Origin: Synchiropus splendidus
Lineage: Eukaryota; Chordata; Actinopteri; Syngnathiformes; Callionymidae
Assembly: GCF_027744825.2 (NCBI RefSeq)
Contig: NC_071339.1
Location: forward strand, 26,459,501-26,523,500
Length of the DNA stretch: 64,000 bases
Direction: 5' to 3'
The notes under the pieces: generated by a model
Databases searched by the model: none
Seen by the model: only the letters and a program-made list of their open reading frames with translations
Told to the model about the DNA's origin: nothing
Position numbers and translations under genes: made by a program
In this document: piece after piece, positions 1 through 9,064 of the stretch
Position numbering within the stretch: position 1 is the stretch's first letter
Layout: every line of letters begins with the position of its first letter

Positions 1-199
1 CATCCGGCAAAGTAAAGTTGAACTAGACAATTAGTATTTAAGTTCTACAGCACTCAGTCTGATTTGATGTTAATTGTTTCATTGTATCTTTTGTTTGTGG
101 TGACTACATTTGGGTGTAACTATAGATCTATTTTATGTGTTATTACAGAATAGGGAAAGGAACGTTTAGTTCAAATACCATCCCACTGACAAATTTAAC

Positions 200-3100
200 A
201 TGTCACACACTCAGGAAAGTGCGTCTGCGCTAACTGAAGAGGTTACCTCACTGTCACATCAAGCTAGATCAGGTGAGGAAGATGTGCAATCCCAGGTGAA
301 TGTGAACAACACGCAGTTACCTCCTAACATAAGAAGAAGCACACGCATACGGAAACCTACTGAGAAAGGGCAAGCCTTGATGGATGGAAAGCTGAGATAT
401 TTATATCAGGACTTTCTGAAGATCTACAGTAGATGGAAATATCACCTTAATGGACTGAAAAGAGCTATGAAGAACAAGGATGCGTCCGATTTAGTCGATG
501 AAGTTATGACAGTAATCAACAGTATCCAAGTAGACATAGACAACATTTACCTGGAAATCAGAGCTATCTCAAGTCCTGAACCTGACATTAGGAGGATGAA
601 TGACACGTGCCATGCATTCACAAAGATTGCTAATATAAAGGTGCAACAACTCTGCAGTGGTGAGAGTGTAGAAGATATCCCTTGGCCTGACTCCAAGTCA
701 GTGTTTGAAAGCTCTGTCTCCAGCGTCTCAACAAATCAAACAAGCAACTCTAGGGCATCATCTGTATTGTCTAGACACGCTTCTGTTCTGTCATTAAGTG
801 CTAAACAAGCAGCAGCTGAAGTTGCAGCAACACAAGAGGTGATAAAGATAATGGATGCTCAACATCAGCAAGAAGAAGAAATTAAAAAACTTGAAAAGGA
901 GGATATCATCTTACAGGCTGAGAGAGAAGCTGAGGAGAAGGAGCTTGAAGCAAAGAATGCTAAAAAGAGAGCTCAGTTCATTGCAGAAAGTGCAGATCGA
1001 AAAATGAAGTTGGATGGGAAAAGGAAAGAGTTAGGACGACTGGAAGAACTCAAAAGACACAATGCAGCACAAGCAAGGCTACAAGTGTATTCAGATTCTT
1101 TACGTCCGTCACTTAAACTGGACCCTTCATGTGAACCCTTCTTTCCCTCACAACAAGATGCACACGTAGAAGCTACTCCTGTCCAACTTGCTCAGCCGAT
1201 TCAAGCTCACACTCAAGCAAATGTTCCTACTCACACTCAAGAGACTGCTAATGACCTGGTGAGAGCACTTGCTGAAGCAATCACAGCTAACAGAGTCCCT
1301 ATCGCAGAGCCTGAAATCTTCAAAGGAGATCCTTTAATGTACAATGATTGGAAACTTTCCTTCAGTACTCTAATTGATCGAAAAAACTTGCCCGCTCAAG
1401 AAAGGCTCTTCTTTTTACGAAAGTATGTGGGAGGCTCAGCAAAGAGGGCTATCGATGGACATTTCCTGGTGGGAACGGAGGCAGCGTATCGGGCTGCTTT
1501 GGATACACTTGAAGACAGATTTGGTCATCCGTTTGTAGTTGCCAAGTCGTATCGTGACAAGATACATTCATGGCACAAAATCAACCCCAGAGATAGTGAA
1601 GATCTCCGTGAGTTTGCTGATTTTCTGAGCAGTGTTGAGTCAGCCATGCCATATCTTCAAGGACTACAAACGCTTGACGATTGTGTGGAGAATCAAAGGA
1701 TTGCAGCCAAGCTTCCAGAGTGGTTAACTGCACGATGGAATAGAGAAGTCACTATGTTCTTGGATGAGCACAAGATGTTCCCTGACTTCAAATATTTTGT
1801 GAGATTTCTAAACATGGAGGCTCGCATTGCATGCAATCCGATTACTTCATTTCAGGCTATGAAGTCAAAGGACTTCGAAAAACCAAGAGTGTCAGACAAA
1901 GAGACATCCAAGTCTAACAGACATGCCAGTTTCAGTGTTAAAACATTTACTACAAGTACACGTGAGAAAACGAGTCTCATGTGTGTCTTTTGCGATAAAA
2001 AAGGTCATACCATACAATACTGCCGCAAGATGATGAAAACCCCCATTGAAGCAAGAGTTAAGTTTGTACAACAGGCCAGACTGTGTTTTGGTTGCCTCAA
2101 GGTTGGTCACAACTCCAAGGCATGTCCATCCAGAAGTGAGTGCAACTTGTGTGGAAAACAACATCCAACTTGCTTACACCAAGATCGTGTAAAGAAAGAA
2201 GAAAGAGAAGGAAGCCAACAAGAAAGGTTTGAAGTTAACATGAGAAATACAGATCAAGAGTCTGAATCTCATGAAACACATGTTGCTACCTCAAACAGAG
2301 TCATTCAAGGCAAGAGTTGTACTCATACATCATCTATTGTTCCAGTTTATGTCTCTACCACACAGGAACCGAACAAAGAAGTTTTAATGTATGCGCTGCT
2401 TGACAGTCAGAGTGATACAACGTTCATCTTGAAGGATGTAGCTGAAGTACTGCATGCAGAAAGTGACCCGGTCAAGCTCAAGGTATCAACAATAACCTCC
2501 AGAAGTAAAGTGGTGAGTAGCCAGAGGGTGCAAGGACTGCAAGTTAGAGGAATTAAGTCGAACATTAAAATCAAGCTCCCAACAACTTACACAAGAGAAT
2601 ATATACCTGCGAATAGGTCTCATATACCTACAAGTACTACAGCAAGATCCTGGCCGCACTTGCAACATCTAGAAGGTGAAATGTCTCCAGAGCTTGACTG
2701 CGAAGTAGGATTGCTTATAGGTTATAACTGTCCCCAAGACTTGCAACCAAGAGACGTCATCACTGGCACTGAAGACCAGCCATATGCACAAAAATCCTTG
2801 TTAGGTTGGAGCATCATTGGCTACAGCAACGCAAACGTTGATCAAGATGAGGAAGATGAAATTGGTGTCAGTCACCGCATCATTATAAAGCAAGTTTTGC
2901 CAGTGACCACAGCTACCTCTGAGCTTAAGTCGGAGGTACACTTTGTTTGTAGAACTCAAGTAAAGGAAATCATCTCTCCTACAGACATACTCAAAGCTTT
3001 TGAGTCTGACTTCACTGAAAAATACAACGAAGAAATTTCAATCTCACAGGAAGATCTTAACTTTCTAACAATAATGAACGACAGCATAAAGCAAATGCCA

Positions 3101-6100
3101 AACGGACATTATGAAATGCCACTTCCTTTCAAGGAAAAAAGACCAAATTTGCCAAATAACAAAGTGTGTGCCGAACATCGACTGAGATGCCTGGAGAGGC
3201 GTCTGAAGAAAAATGATCAGTACCACAAGGACTATGTGGCATTTATGGAGGACATGATATCAAGAGGTGATGCAGAACGGGTCCCAGAGACAGAACTTGA
3301 CAATGAGAATGTATGGTATATCCCACACCATGGGGTTTATCATCCTCAAAAACCAGGAAAGATTCGTGTGGTGTTCGACTGCTCAGCCAGATTCCAGAAT
3401 ACTTCACTCAATGAACATCTGCTCACTGGACCAGACCTTACAAATACCCTTGTGGGTGTCTTGTGCCGCTTTCGGAAGGGGAGGATTGGCTTCATGTGTG
3501 ATGTAGAAAGAATGTTTCACCAGTTTAATGTGACAAAGAAGGATCAAGACTACCTCAGATTTCTGTGGTGGGAAAAGGGCAGGATGGAGAGTTCACCTTG
3601 TGTATTTCGGATGAAAGTTCACCTGTTTGGTGCCGCATCCTCACCTGGATGCGCAAACTTTGGGCTTAAGCATATTGCTACAAAAGGATCAGACAAGTTC
3701 AGTCAAGCTACAGTGACATTCATACACCGCAACTTTTATGTTGATGATGGCTTAACAAGTGTGGATAGTGAAGTAGAAGCCATTCAGCTCATTCAAGAGT
3801 CAGTTGATCTCTGCAAAGGTGGTGGACTCCATCTACACAAATTTATAAGCAACAGCAATGTTGTGCTTGACTCAATTCCGAAGAATGAGTGTGTACAAGG
3901 TGTAACTGATCTGAACATGGCATTGGGAGAAGCGAAAATTGAACGAGCGCTTGGTGTTCAATGGTGCATCCGTTCAGATAAGTTCCAGTTCAGAGTGGTA
4001 GTGAAAGATCATGCATTCACCAGAAGAGGTGTACTATCAACAGTGGCTTCAATTTTTGATCCACTTGGGTTTGTTGCACCCTTCATTTTGAAAGGCAAAC
4101 AGATTTTACAAAGAATGTGTCAAGACAAAGCTGGCTGGGATGAGCCACTTCCAGACAACCTGAGGCAATGTTGGGAAGAATGGCTACAAGATCTCCACAA
4201 TCTGTCCGCACTGGAAATACCCAGAGCCTACATTCCTCTAACTGCCAGTGAAGTTGAACAATATGAGATTCATCATTTTTCTGATGCCAGTGTCTCTGGT
4301 TATGGAGTGTGTTCCTATCTTAGAGCTATTGCAAAATCAGGAGAAGCATATTGCTCTCTAGTTATGGGGAAGGCGAGAGTTGCGCCAACAAAGATAACAA
4401 CTATTCCCAGACTAGAGCTCTCAGCTGCTGTGGTGGCTGCAAGAACAGGTGATCTGCTGAAAAGAGAAATGGAAATGAAAGATCTGAAGGAGTATTTTTG
4501 GACTGACTCAAAGATTGTTCTAGGTTACATTAGCAACGATGAAAAGCGGTTTCATGTGTTTGTAGCCAACCGAATCCAGCAGATTAAATCAAGCTCAGAG
4601 CCGAGTCAGTGGCATTATGTTCCATCAGAAAAGAATCCGGCTGATCATGCCTCTCGTGGTCTCACCATAACAGAGCTTGTTAAATCCAACTGGCTAACAG
4701 GGCCTGACTTCCTGTGGCAGAAGGAACTCCCTGAGGAAGAGGTTATGGTGGGAGAGCCTTTTGAGGAATATCCAGAAGTCAAAACCACACATGTTTGCGC
4801 GACGCAGGAGAGATCTCTGTCAGACCGTCTTCCAAGGTTTTCTGATTGGAGTAGAGTTGTAAGAGCCATTGCAAGATTGAAGCGCTTTGCAAAGAAGGTG
4901 AAAGGTCTTGAACATAGATCCAACAGATCTACAACTATTGAAGAAAGACTGGAGGCTGAAGAGTTCATAATCCAAGTCGTTCAGAAGGAAACATTCAGTC
5001 AAGAAATCCGCTGTTTAAATCAAAGGTTACAGATTCAAAGGATCAAGTCAAATGAGCTGCAAAGGCTAAACCCATTTGTGGACAGTCATGGCACCATGAG
5101 GATAGGAGGTACATTGACGCAAGCATCAATCCATCCCTATGTCAAACACCCTGCTATTCTGCCAAAAGGACATCACATATCTCGACTGCTAATAAAGCAT
5201 TACCATGAGAAGGTCAAACATCAAGGTCGTGGGATGACTATCAATGAAATACGTTCCAATGGTATTTGGATTTTGGGATGTAGCAGTGAGGTTTCTTCCT
5301 TCATCTTCAAGTGTGTTAAGTGCAGGAAACTCAGAAGATCCTACCAGGAACAAAAAATGGCTGATCTTCCACTAGAAAGAATGGAAGCTACTCCTCCATT
5401 TACATATAGTGGTATGGATTGTTTTGGGCCTTTTTATGTGAAGGACGGAAGAAAGGAAGTCAAACGATATGGGCTTCTGTTCACCTGCATGTGCTCACGT
5501 GCAATCCACATTGAGCTATTGGATGACCTTTCCACAGATGCCTTTCTCAACGCATTGCGCTGTTTTATCGCAATTAGAGGCAAAGTAAGTCAACTTCACA
5601 GTGACCAAGGCACAAACTTTGTGGGTGCACGTAACGAGTTCCATGAACTGATGAAAAGAATGGATCAAGATTGCATGAAGGAATTCGGGTGCACATTCGT
5701 CATGAACCCACTAGCTTCAAGTCACATGGGTGGTGTCTGGGAGAGGCAGATACGCACGATCAGAGCAGTACTCACATCCATTTTGGATCAGTCTGCTGGA
5801 AGATTGGACAGCTCATCACTTAGAACCTACTTCAATGAAGTCATGGCAATAGTGAATAGTCGACCGTTGACGACAGAAAATCTCAATGATCCAGTGGGAC
5901 CAGAGCCCCTCACTCCAAATCACATTTTGACAATGAAATCATCAATCATTGCACCACCTCCTGGAGAATTTGTGAGAGAAGACCTCTACCTTCGGAAGAG
6001 ATGGAAAAGGGTTCAATTCTTGTCAAATGAATTTTGGAACAGGTGGAGGAAGGAGTTTTTGTTAAATCTTCAACAGAGGAGTAAGTGGACCAAAGACAGA

Positions 6101-6331
6101 AGAAATGCAAAAGTGAATGATATCGTCCTGTTGAGTGATGACACTGTGCCAAGAAATCAATGGAAGTTGGCGAGGGTTGTTGAAGTCTGTCCTGGAGTTG
6201 ATGGAAGGGTCAGAAAACTCAGGCTGTTAGTCGGTGTCACTACACGAAACAGTGCAGGCACTTGTTCAACAAAACCAGTTTATTTAGAAAGATCCATCCA
6301 CAAAACCGTGCTATTGCTAGAAGCTGATTAA
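200..6331 (+). CDS. BEL/Pao gag-pol polyprotein
   Basis: This single ORF of 2043 codons should encode the whole retrotransposon polyprotein. From N to C it shows: a charged coiled-coil gag-like region (about 200-300); a DUF1759-type gag region (about 365-560); CCHC zinc knuckles at C595-C598-H603-C608 and C629-C632-H637-C642, then another Cys/His cluster; a retropepsin-like site (LLDSQSD, D735); reverse transcriptase with D1101 and the YVDD box at 1180-1183; an RNase H/Pao region; a Cys/His integrase zinc region (about 1640-1710); an integrase core with candidate DDE residues D1740, D1802 and E1848; and a DUF5641-like tail (about 1950-2040). All visible catalytic residues are present and there is no internal stop. 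The start chosen is the first ATG of the ORF. Expression is not shown. Confidence 0.93.
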   Translation: MSHTQESASALTEEVTSLSHQARSGEEDVQSQVNVNNTQLPPNIRRSTRIRKPTEKGQALMDGKLRYLYQDFLKIYSRWKYHLNGLKRAMKNKDASDLVDEVMTVINSIQVDIDNIYLEIRAISSPEPDIRRMNDTCHAFTKIANIKVQQLCSGESVEDIPWPDSKSVFESSVSSVSTNQTSNSRASSVLSRHASVLSLSAKQAAAEVAATQEVIKIMDAQHQQEEEIKKLEKEDIILQAEREAEEKELEAKNAKKRAQFIAESADRKMKLDGKRKELGRLEELKRHNAAQARLQVYSDSLRPSLKLDPSCEPFFPSQQDAHVEATPVQLAQPIQAHTQANVPTHTQETANDLVRALAEAITANRVPIAEPEIFKGDPLMYNDWKLSFSTLIDRKNLPAQERLFFLRKYVGGSAKRAIDGHFLVGTEAAYRAALDTLEDRFGHPFVVAKSYRDKIHSWHKINPRDSEDLREFADFLSSVESAMPYLQGLQTLDDCVENQRIAAKLPEWLTARWNREVTMFLDEHKMFPDFKYFVRFLNMEARIACNPITSFQAMKSKDFEKPRVSDKETSKSNRHASFSVKTFTTSTREKTSLMCVFCDKKGHTIQYCRKMMKTPIEARVKFVQQARLCFGCLKVGHNSKACPSRSECNLCGKQHPTCLHQDRVKKEEREGSQQERFEVNMRNTDQESESHETHVATSNRVIQGKSCTHTSSIVPVYVSTTQEPNKEVLMYALLDSQSDTTFILKDVAEVLHAESDPVKLKVSTITSRSKVVSSQRVQGLQVRGIKSNIKIKLPTTYTREYIPANRSHIPTSTTARSWPHLQHLEGEMSPELDCEVGLLIGYNCPQDLQPRDVITGTEDQPYAQKSLLGWSIIGYSNANVDQDEEDEIGVSHRIIIKQVLPVTTATSELKSEVHFVCRTQVKEIISPTDILKAFESDFTEKYNEEISISQEDLNFLTIMNDSIKQMPNGHYEMPLPFKEKRPNLPNNKVCAEHRLRCLERRLKKNDQYHKDYVAFMEDMISRGDAERVPETELDNENVWYIPHHGVYHPQKPGKIRVVFDCSARFQNTSLNEHLLTGPDLTNTLVGVLCRFRKGRIGFMCDVERMFHQFNVTKKDQDYLRFLWWEKGRMESSPCVFRMKVHLFGAASSPGCANFGLKHIATKGSDKFSQATVTFIHRNFYVDDGLTSVDSEVEAIQLIQESVDLCKGGGLHLHKFISNSNVVLDSIPKNECVQGVTDLNMALGEAKIERALGVQWCIRSDKFQFRVVVKDHAFTRRGVLSTVASIFDPLGFVAPFILKGKQILQRMCQDKAGWDEPLPDNLRQCWEEWLQDLHNLSALEIPRAYIPLTASEVEQYEIHHFSDASVSGYGVCSYLRAIAKSGEAYCSLVMGKARVAPTKITTIPRLELSAAVVAARTGDLLKREMEMKDLKEYFWTDSKIVLGYISNDEKRFHVFVANRIQQIKSSSEPSQWHYVPSEKNPADHASRGLTITELVKSNWLTGPDFLWQKELPEEEVMVGEPFEEYPEVKTTHVCATQERSLSDRLPRFSDWSRVVRAIARLKRFAKKVKGLEHRSNRSTTIEERLEAEEFIIQVVQKETFSQEIRCLNQRLQIQRIKSNELQRLNPFVDSHGTMRIGGTLTQASIHPYVKHPAILPKGHHISRLLIKHYHEKVKHQGRGMTINEIRSNGIWILGCSSEVSSFIFKCVKCRKLRRSYQEQKMADLPLERMEATPPFTYSGMDCFGPFYVKDGRKEVKRYGLLFTCMCSRAIHIELLDDLSTDAFLNALRCFIAIRGKVSQLHSDQGTNFVGARNEFHELMKRMDQDCMKEFGCTFVMNPLASSHMGGVWERQIRTIRAVLTSILDQSAGRLDSSSLRTYFNEVMAIVNSRPLTTENLNDPVGPEPLTPNHILTMKSSIIAPPPGEFVREDLYLRKRWKRVQFLSNEFWNRWRKEFLLNLQQRSKWTKDRRNAKVNDIVLLSDDTVPRNQWKLARVVEVCPGVDGRVRKLRLLVGVTTRNSAGTCSTKPVYLERSIHKTVLLLEAD

Positions 6332-6430
6332 GGGTTTTTATTTCAAGTACTTCGATTAATATCAGTTGTATAAGTTGTAATTAACCACCTGAAGTTCTTA
6401 GAGATTCACAATAGTTGTGAATGGTGGGAG

Positions 6431-6801
6431 TGTAAATGTGAATGTTTTGGGTGCTTTGTTAATTGGTTGTGCATTGTTGTTGTTGTATTTTATTTTGAAA
6501 GTCTTTACCGGAAAGTACGTTTTTTATTGATGTTGCTTGAAAAAGACGAAAGAAAGTTTGTTTCCAGTCATCCATTTTTTGTTGAGGTATTTTTACTTTG
6601 CTGTTGCTGTTCACGATCCAAGTCTGCCGTCGATGCAAAGGAGACCAAAGTGGTTCGTTTGTCTATATTTGCGTTATTTTTCCGTGACAATTGAAGTTGT
6701 TCTTTGACCGAGCGAATGCTAATGACTGTGTCTGTTCAGTTCTACGGTGGCAATAAACATCAGTGAAGACGCTGACGACTCTCTTCATTCCATCGACGGC
6801 A
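6431..6801 (+). repeat. 3' long terminal repeat of the BEL/Pao element
   Basis: The LTR is inferred from a purine-rich tract (GGTGGGAG) immediately before a TGTAAATG start, an AATAAA signal at 6752-6757, and a CA end just before satellite sequence begins. The exact ends cannot be confirmed without the 5' LTR. Confidence 0.6.
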
Positions 6802-6803
6802 TA

Positions 6804-9044
6804 AAGACCCTTTCTGCTATAATGGGAATTGAAAATTTCATGTTCTGAAGCTTTCCTCCAAAGTTATGCCACAATGCAGAAAACGCGCTCACAGCCTGAG
6901 ATAAGGTGGGTTCCGGAACGCCAAACATAAAAATGTTGATACTTTGGAAGAACACTTCAGACAGCTTAGATTTGATGTGCAACTACTAGAAAGACCCTTT
7001 CTGCTATAGTGGGATTTAAAAATTTCATGTTCTGAAGCTTCCCTGCAAAGTTATGGCACGATGCGTAAAACGCGTTTTCAGCCTGAGATAAGGTCGATTC
7101 CGGAACGCCAAACATAAAAATGTTGATAACTTTGGAAAAACACTTCAGACAGCTTAGATTTGATGTGCAACTACTAGAAAGACCCTTTCTACTATAGTGG
7201 GAGGTGAAAATTTGATGTTCTGAAGCTTCCCTGCAAAGTTATGAAACAATGTGTAAAAGACGTTTTCAGCCTGAGATAAGGTCGATTCTGGAACGCCAAA
7301 CAAAAAAATGTTGATAACTTTGGAAAAACACTTCAGACAGCTTAGATTTGATGTGCAACTATTAGAAACACCCTATATGCTATTGTGGGAGGTGAAAATT
7401 TCATGTACTGATGCATCCCTGCAAAGTTTTGGCACAATGCCGAAAAAGCGTTTTCAGCCTGAGATTAGGTTGATTCCGGAACGCCAAACATAAAAATGTT
7501 GATAACTTATGAAAGACACTTCAGACTGCTTAGATTTGATGTGCAACTACTAGAAAGACCCTTTCTACTATAGCGGTAGGTGAAAATTTCATGTTCTGAG
7601 GCTTCCCTGCAAAGTTATGGCACAATGCAGAAAACACGTTTTCAGACTGAGATAAGGTGAGTTCCAGAACGGCAAACATAAAAATGTTGATAACTTTGGA
7701 AAAACATTTCAGACAGCTTAGATTTGATCTGCAACTACTAGAAAGACCCTTTCTGCTATAGTGGGAGGTTAAAATTTCATATTCTGAAGTTTCCTGCAAA
7801 GTTATGGCACAATGCAGAAAACGCGTTTTCAGCTTGAGATAAGGTGGGTTCCCGAACGCCAAACGTAAAAATGTTGAAAAGTTTGGAAAAACACTTCAGA
7901 CAGCTTAGATTTGATCTGCAACTACTAGAAAGACCCTTTCTGCTATAGTGGGAGGTTAAAATTTCATATTCTGAAGTTTCCTGCAAAGTTATGGCACAAT
8001 GCAGAAAACGCGTTTTCAGCTTGAGATAAGGTGGGTTCCCGAACGCCAAACGTAAAAATGTTAAAAAGTTTGGAAAAACACTTCAGACAGCTTAGATTTG
8101 ATCTGCAACTACTTGAAAGACCCTTTCTGCGATAGTGGGAGGTGAAAATTTCATGTTCTGAAGCTTTATGCAAAGTTATGGCACAATGCGTAAAACGCAT
8201 TTTCAGCCTGAGAGAAGGTCAATTCCGGAACGCCAAACATTAAAATGTTGATAACTTTGGAAAAAAAATTCAGACAGCTTAGATTTGATGTACAACCACT
8301 AGAAAGACCTTTTCTGCTATAGCGCAAGTTTAAAATTTCATGTTCTGAAGCTTCCCTGCAAAGTTATGGCACAATGCAGAAAACGCGTTTTCAGGCTGAG
8401 ATAAGGTCGATTCCGGAACGCCAAACATAAAAATGTTGATAACTTTGGAAAAACACTTCAGACAGCTTAGATTTGATGTGCAACTCCTAGAAAGACCATT
8501 TCTGCTATTGTGGGATGTGAAAATTTCATGTTCTGAATCTTGCCTGCAAAGTTATGGCACAATGCAGAAAACACGTCTTCAGCCTGAGATAAGATAGATT
8601 CCGGTACGCCAAACATAAAAATGTTGATAACTTTGGAAAAACACTTCAGACTGCTTAGATTTTATGTGCAACTACTAAAAAGACCCTTTCTGATATAGTG
8701 GGTGGTGAAAATTCGATGATCTGAAGCTTCCCACCAAAGTTATGGCACAATGCGTAAAACGCGTTTTCAGCCTGAAATGAGGTCGATTCTGGAACGCCAA
8801 ACATAAAAATGTTGATAACTTTGGAAAAACACTTCAGACAGCTTAGATTTGATGTGCAACTATTAGAAACACCCTATATGCTATAGTGGGAGGTGAAAAT
8901 TCGATGTTCTGAAGCTTCCCTCCAAAGTTATTGCACAATGCGTAAAACGCATTTTCAGCCTGAGATAAGGTCGATTCCGGAACGCCAAACATAAAAATGT
9001 TGATAACTTTGGAAAAACACTTCAGACAGCTTAGCTTTGATGGT
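6804..9044. repeat. Satellite array, ~12 monomers of 187-188 bp
   Basis: The core GAAAGACCC (or GAAACACCC) recurs with phase points at 6804, 6991, 7179, 7367, 7555, 7743, 7930, 8117, 8304, 8492, 8680 and 8868, a spacing of 187 or 188 bp each time. Each unit also carries a short inverted motif (AAAACGCGTTTTC) and the segment AACGCCAAACATAAAAATG. The last unit is cut by the assembly gap, so the true array is probably longer. The antisense ORFs inside it are by-products of repetition: neither 187 nor 188 is a multiple of three, so no reading frame is kept between units. Confidence 0.97.
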
Positions 9045-9064
9045 NNNNNNNNNNNNNNNNNNNN
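9045..9064. other. Assembly gap (20 N)
   Basis: Twenty undetermined bases separate the satellite from the first visible podxl2 exon. The length is likely a placeholder rather than a measured size, because assemblies commonly break inside satellites. Confidence 0.95.

Larger units (their letters stand above)
1..6801 (+). mobile_element. BEL/Pao LTR retrotransposon, 5' LTR outside the window
   Basis: The element comprises an untranslated leader (1-199), an uninterrupted gag-pol ORF (200-6331), a short spacer with a purine-rich tract (6421-6430) and a 3' LTR (6431-6801). The order protease, reverse transcriptase, RNase H, integrase and the C-terminal DUF5641-like domain define BEL/Pao. The first nine bases of the window loosely resemble the last eleven bases of the 3' LTR, so the 5' LTR may end almost exactly at the window edge; this is tentative. 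The intact ORF suggests a young copy. The 3' end directly abuts the satellite array. Confidence 0.9.

Noticed and set aside
6804..9044. Regular repeats resembling a CRISPR-like array
   Set aside because: The whole 187-188 bp unit is repeated with no unique spacers; this is a eukaryotic satellite.
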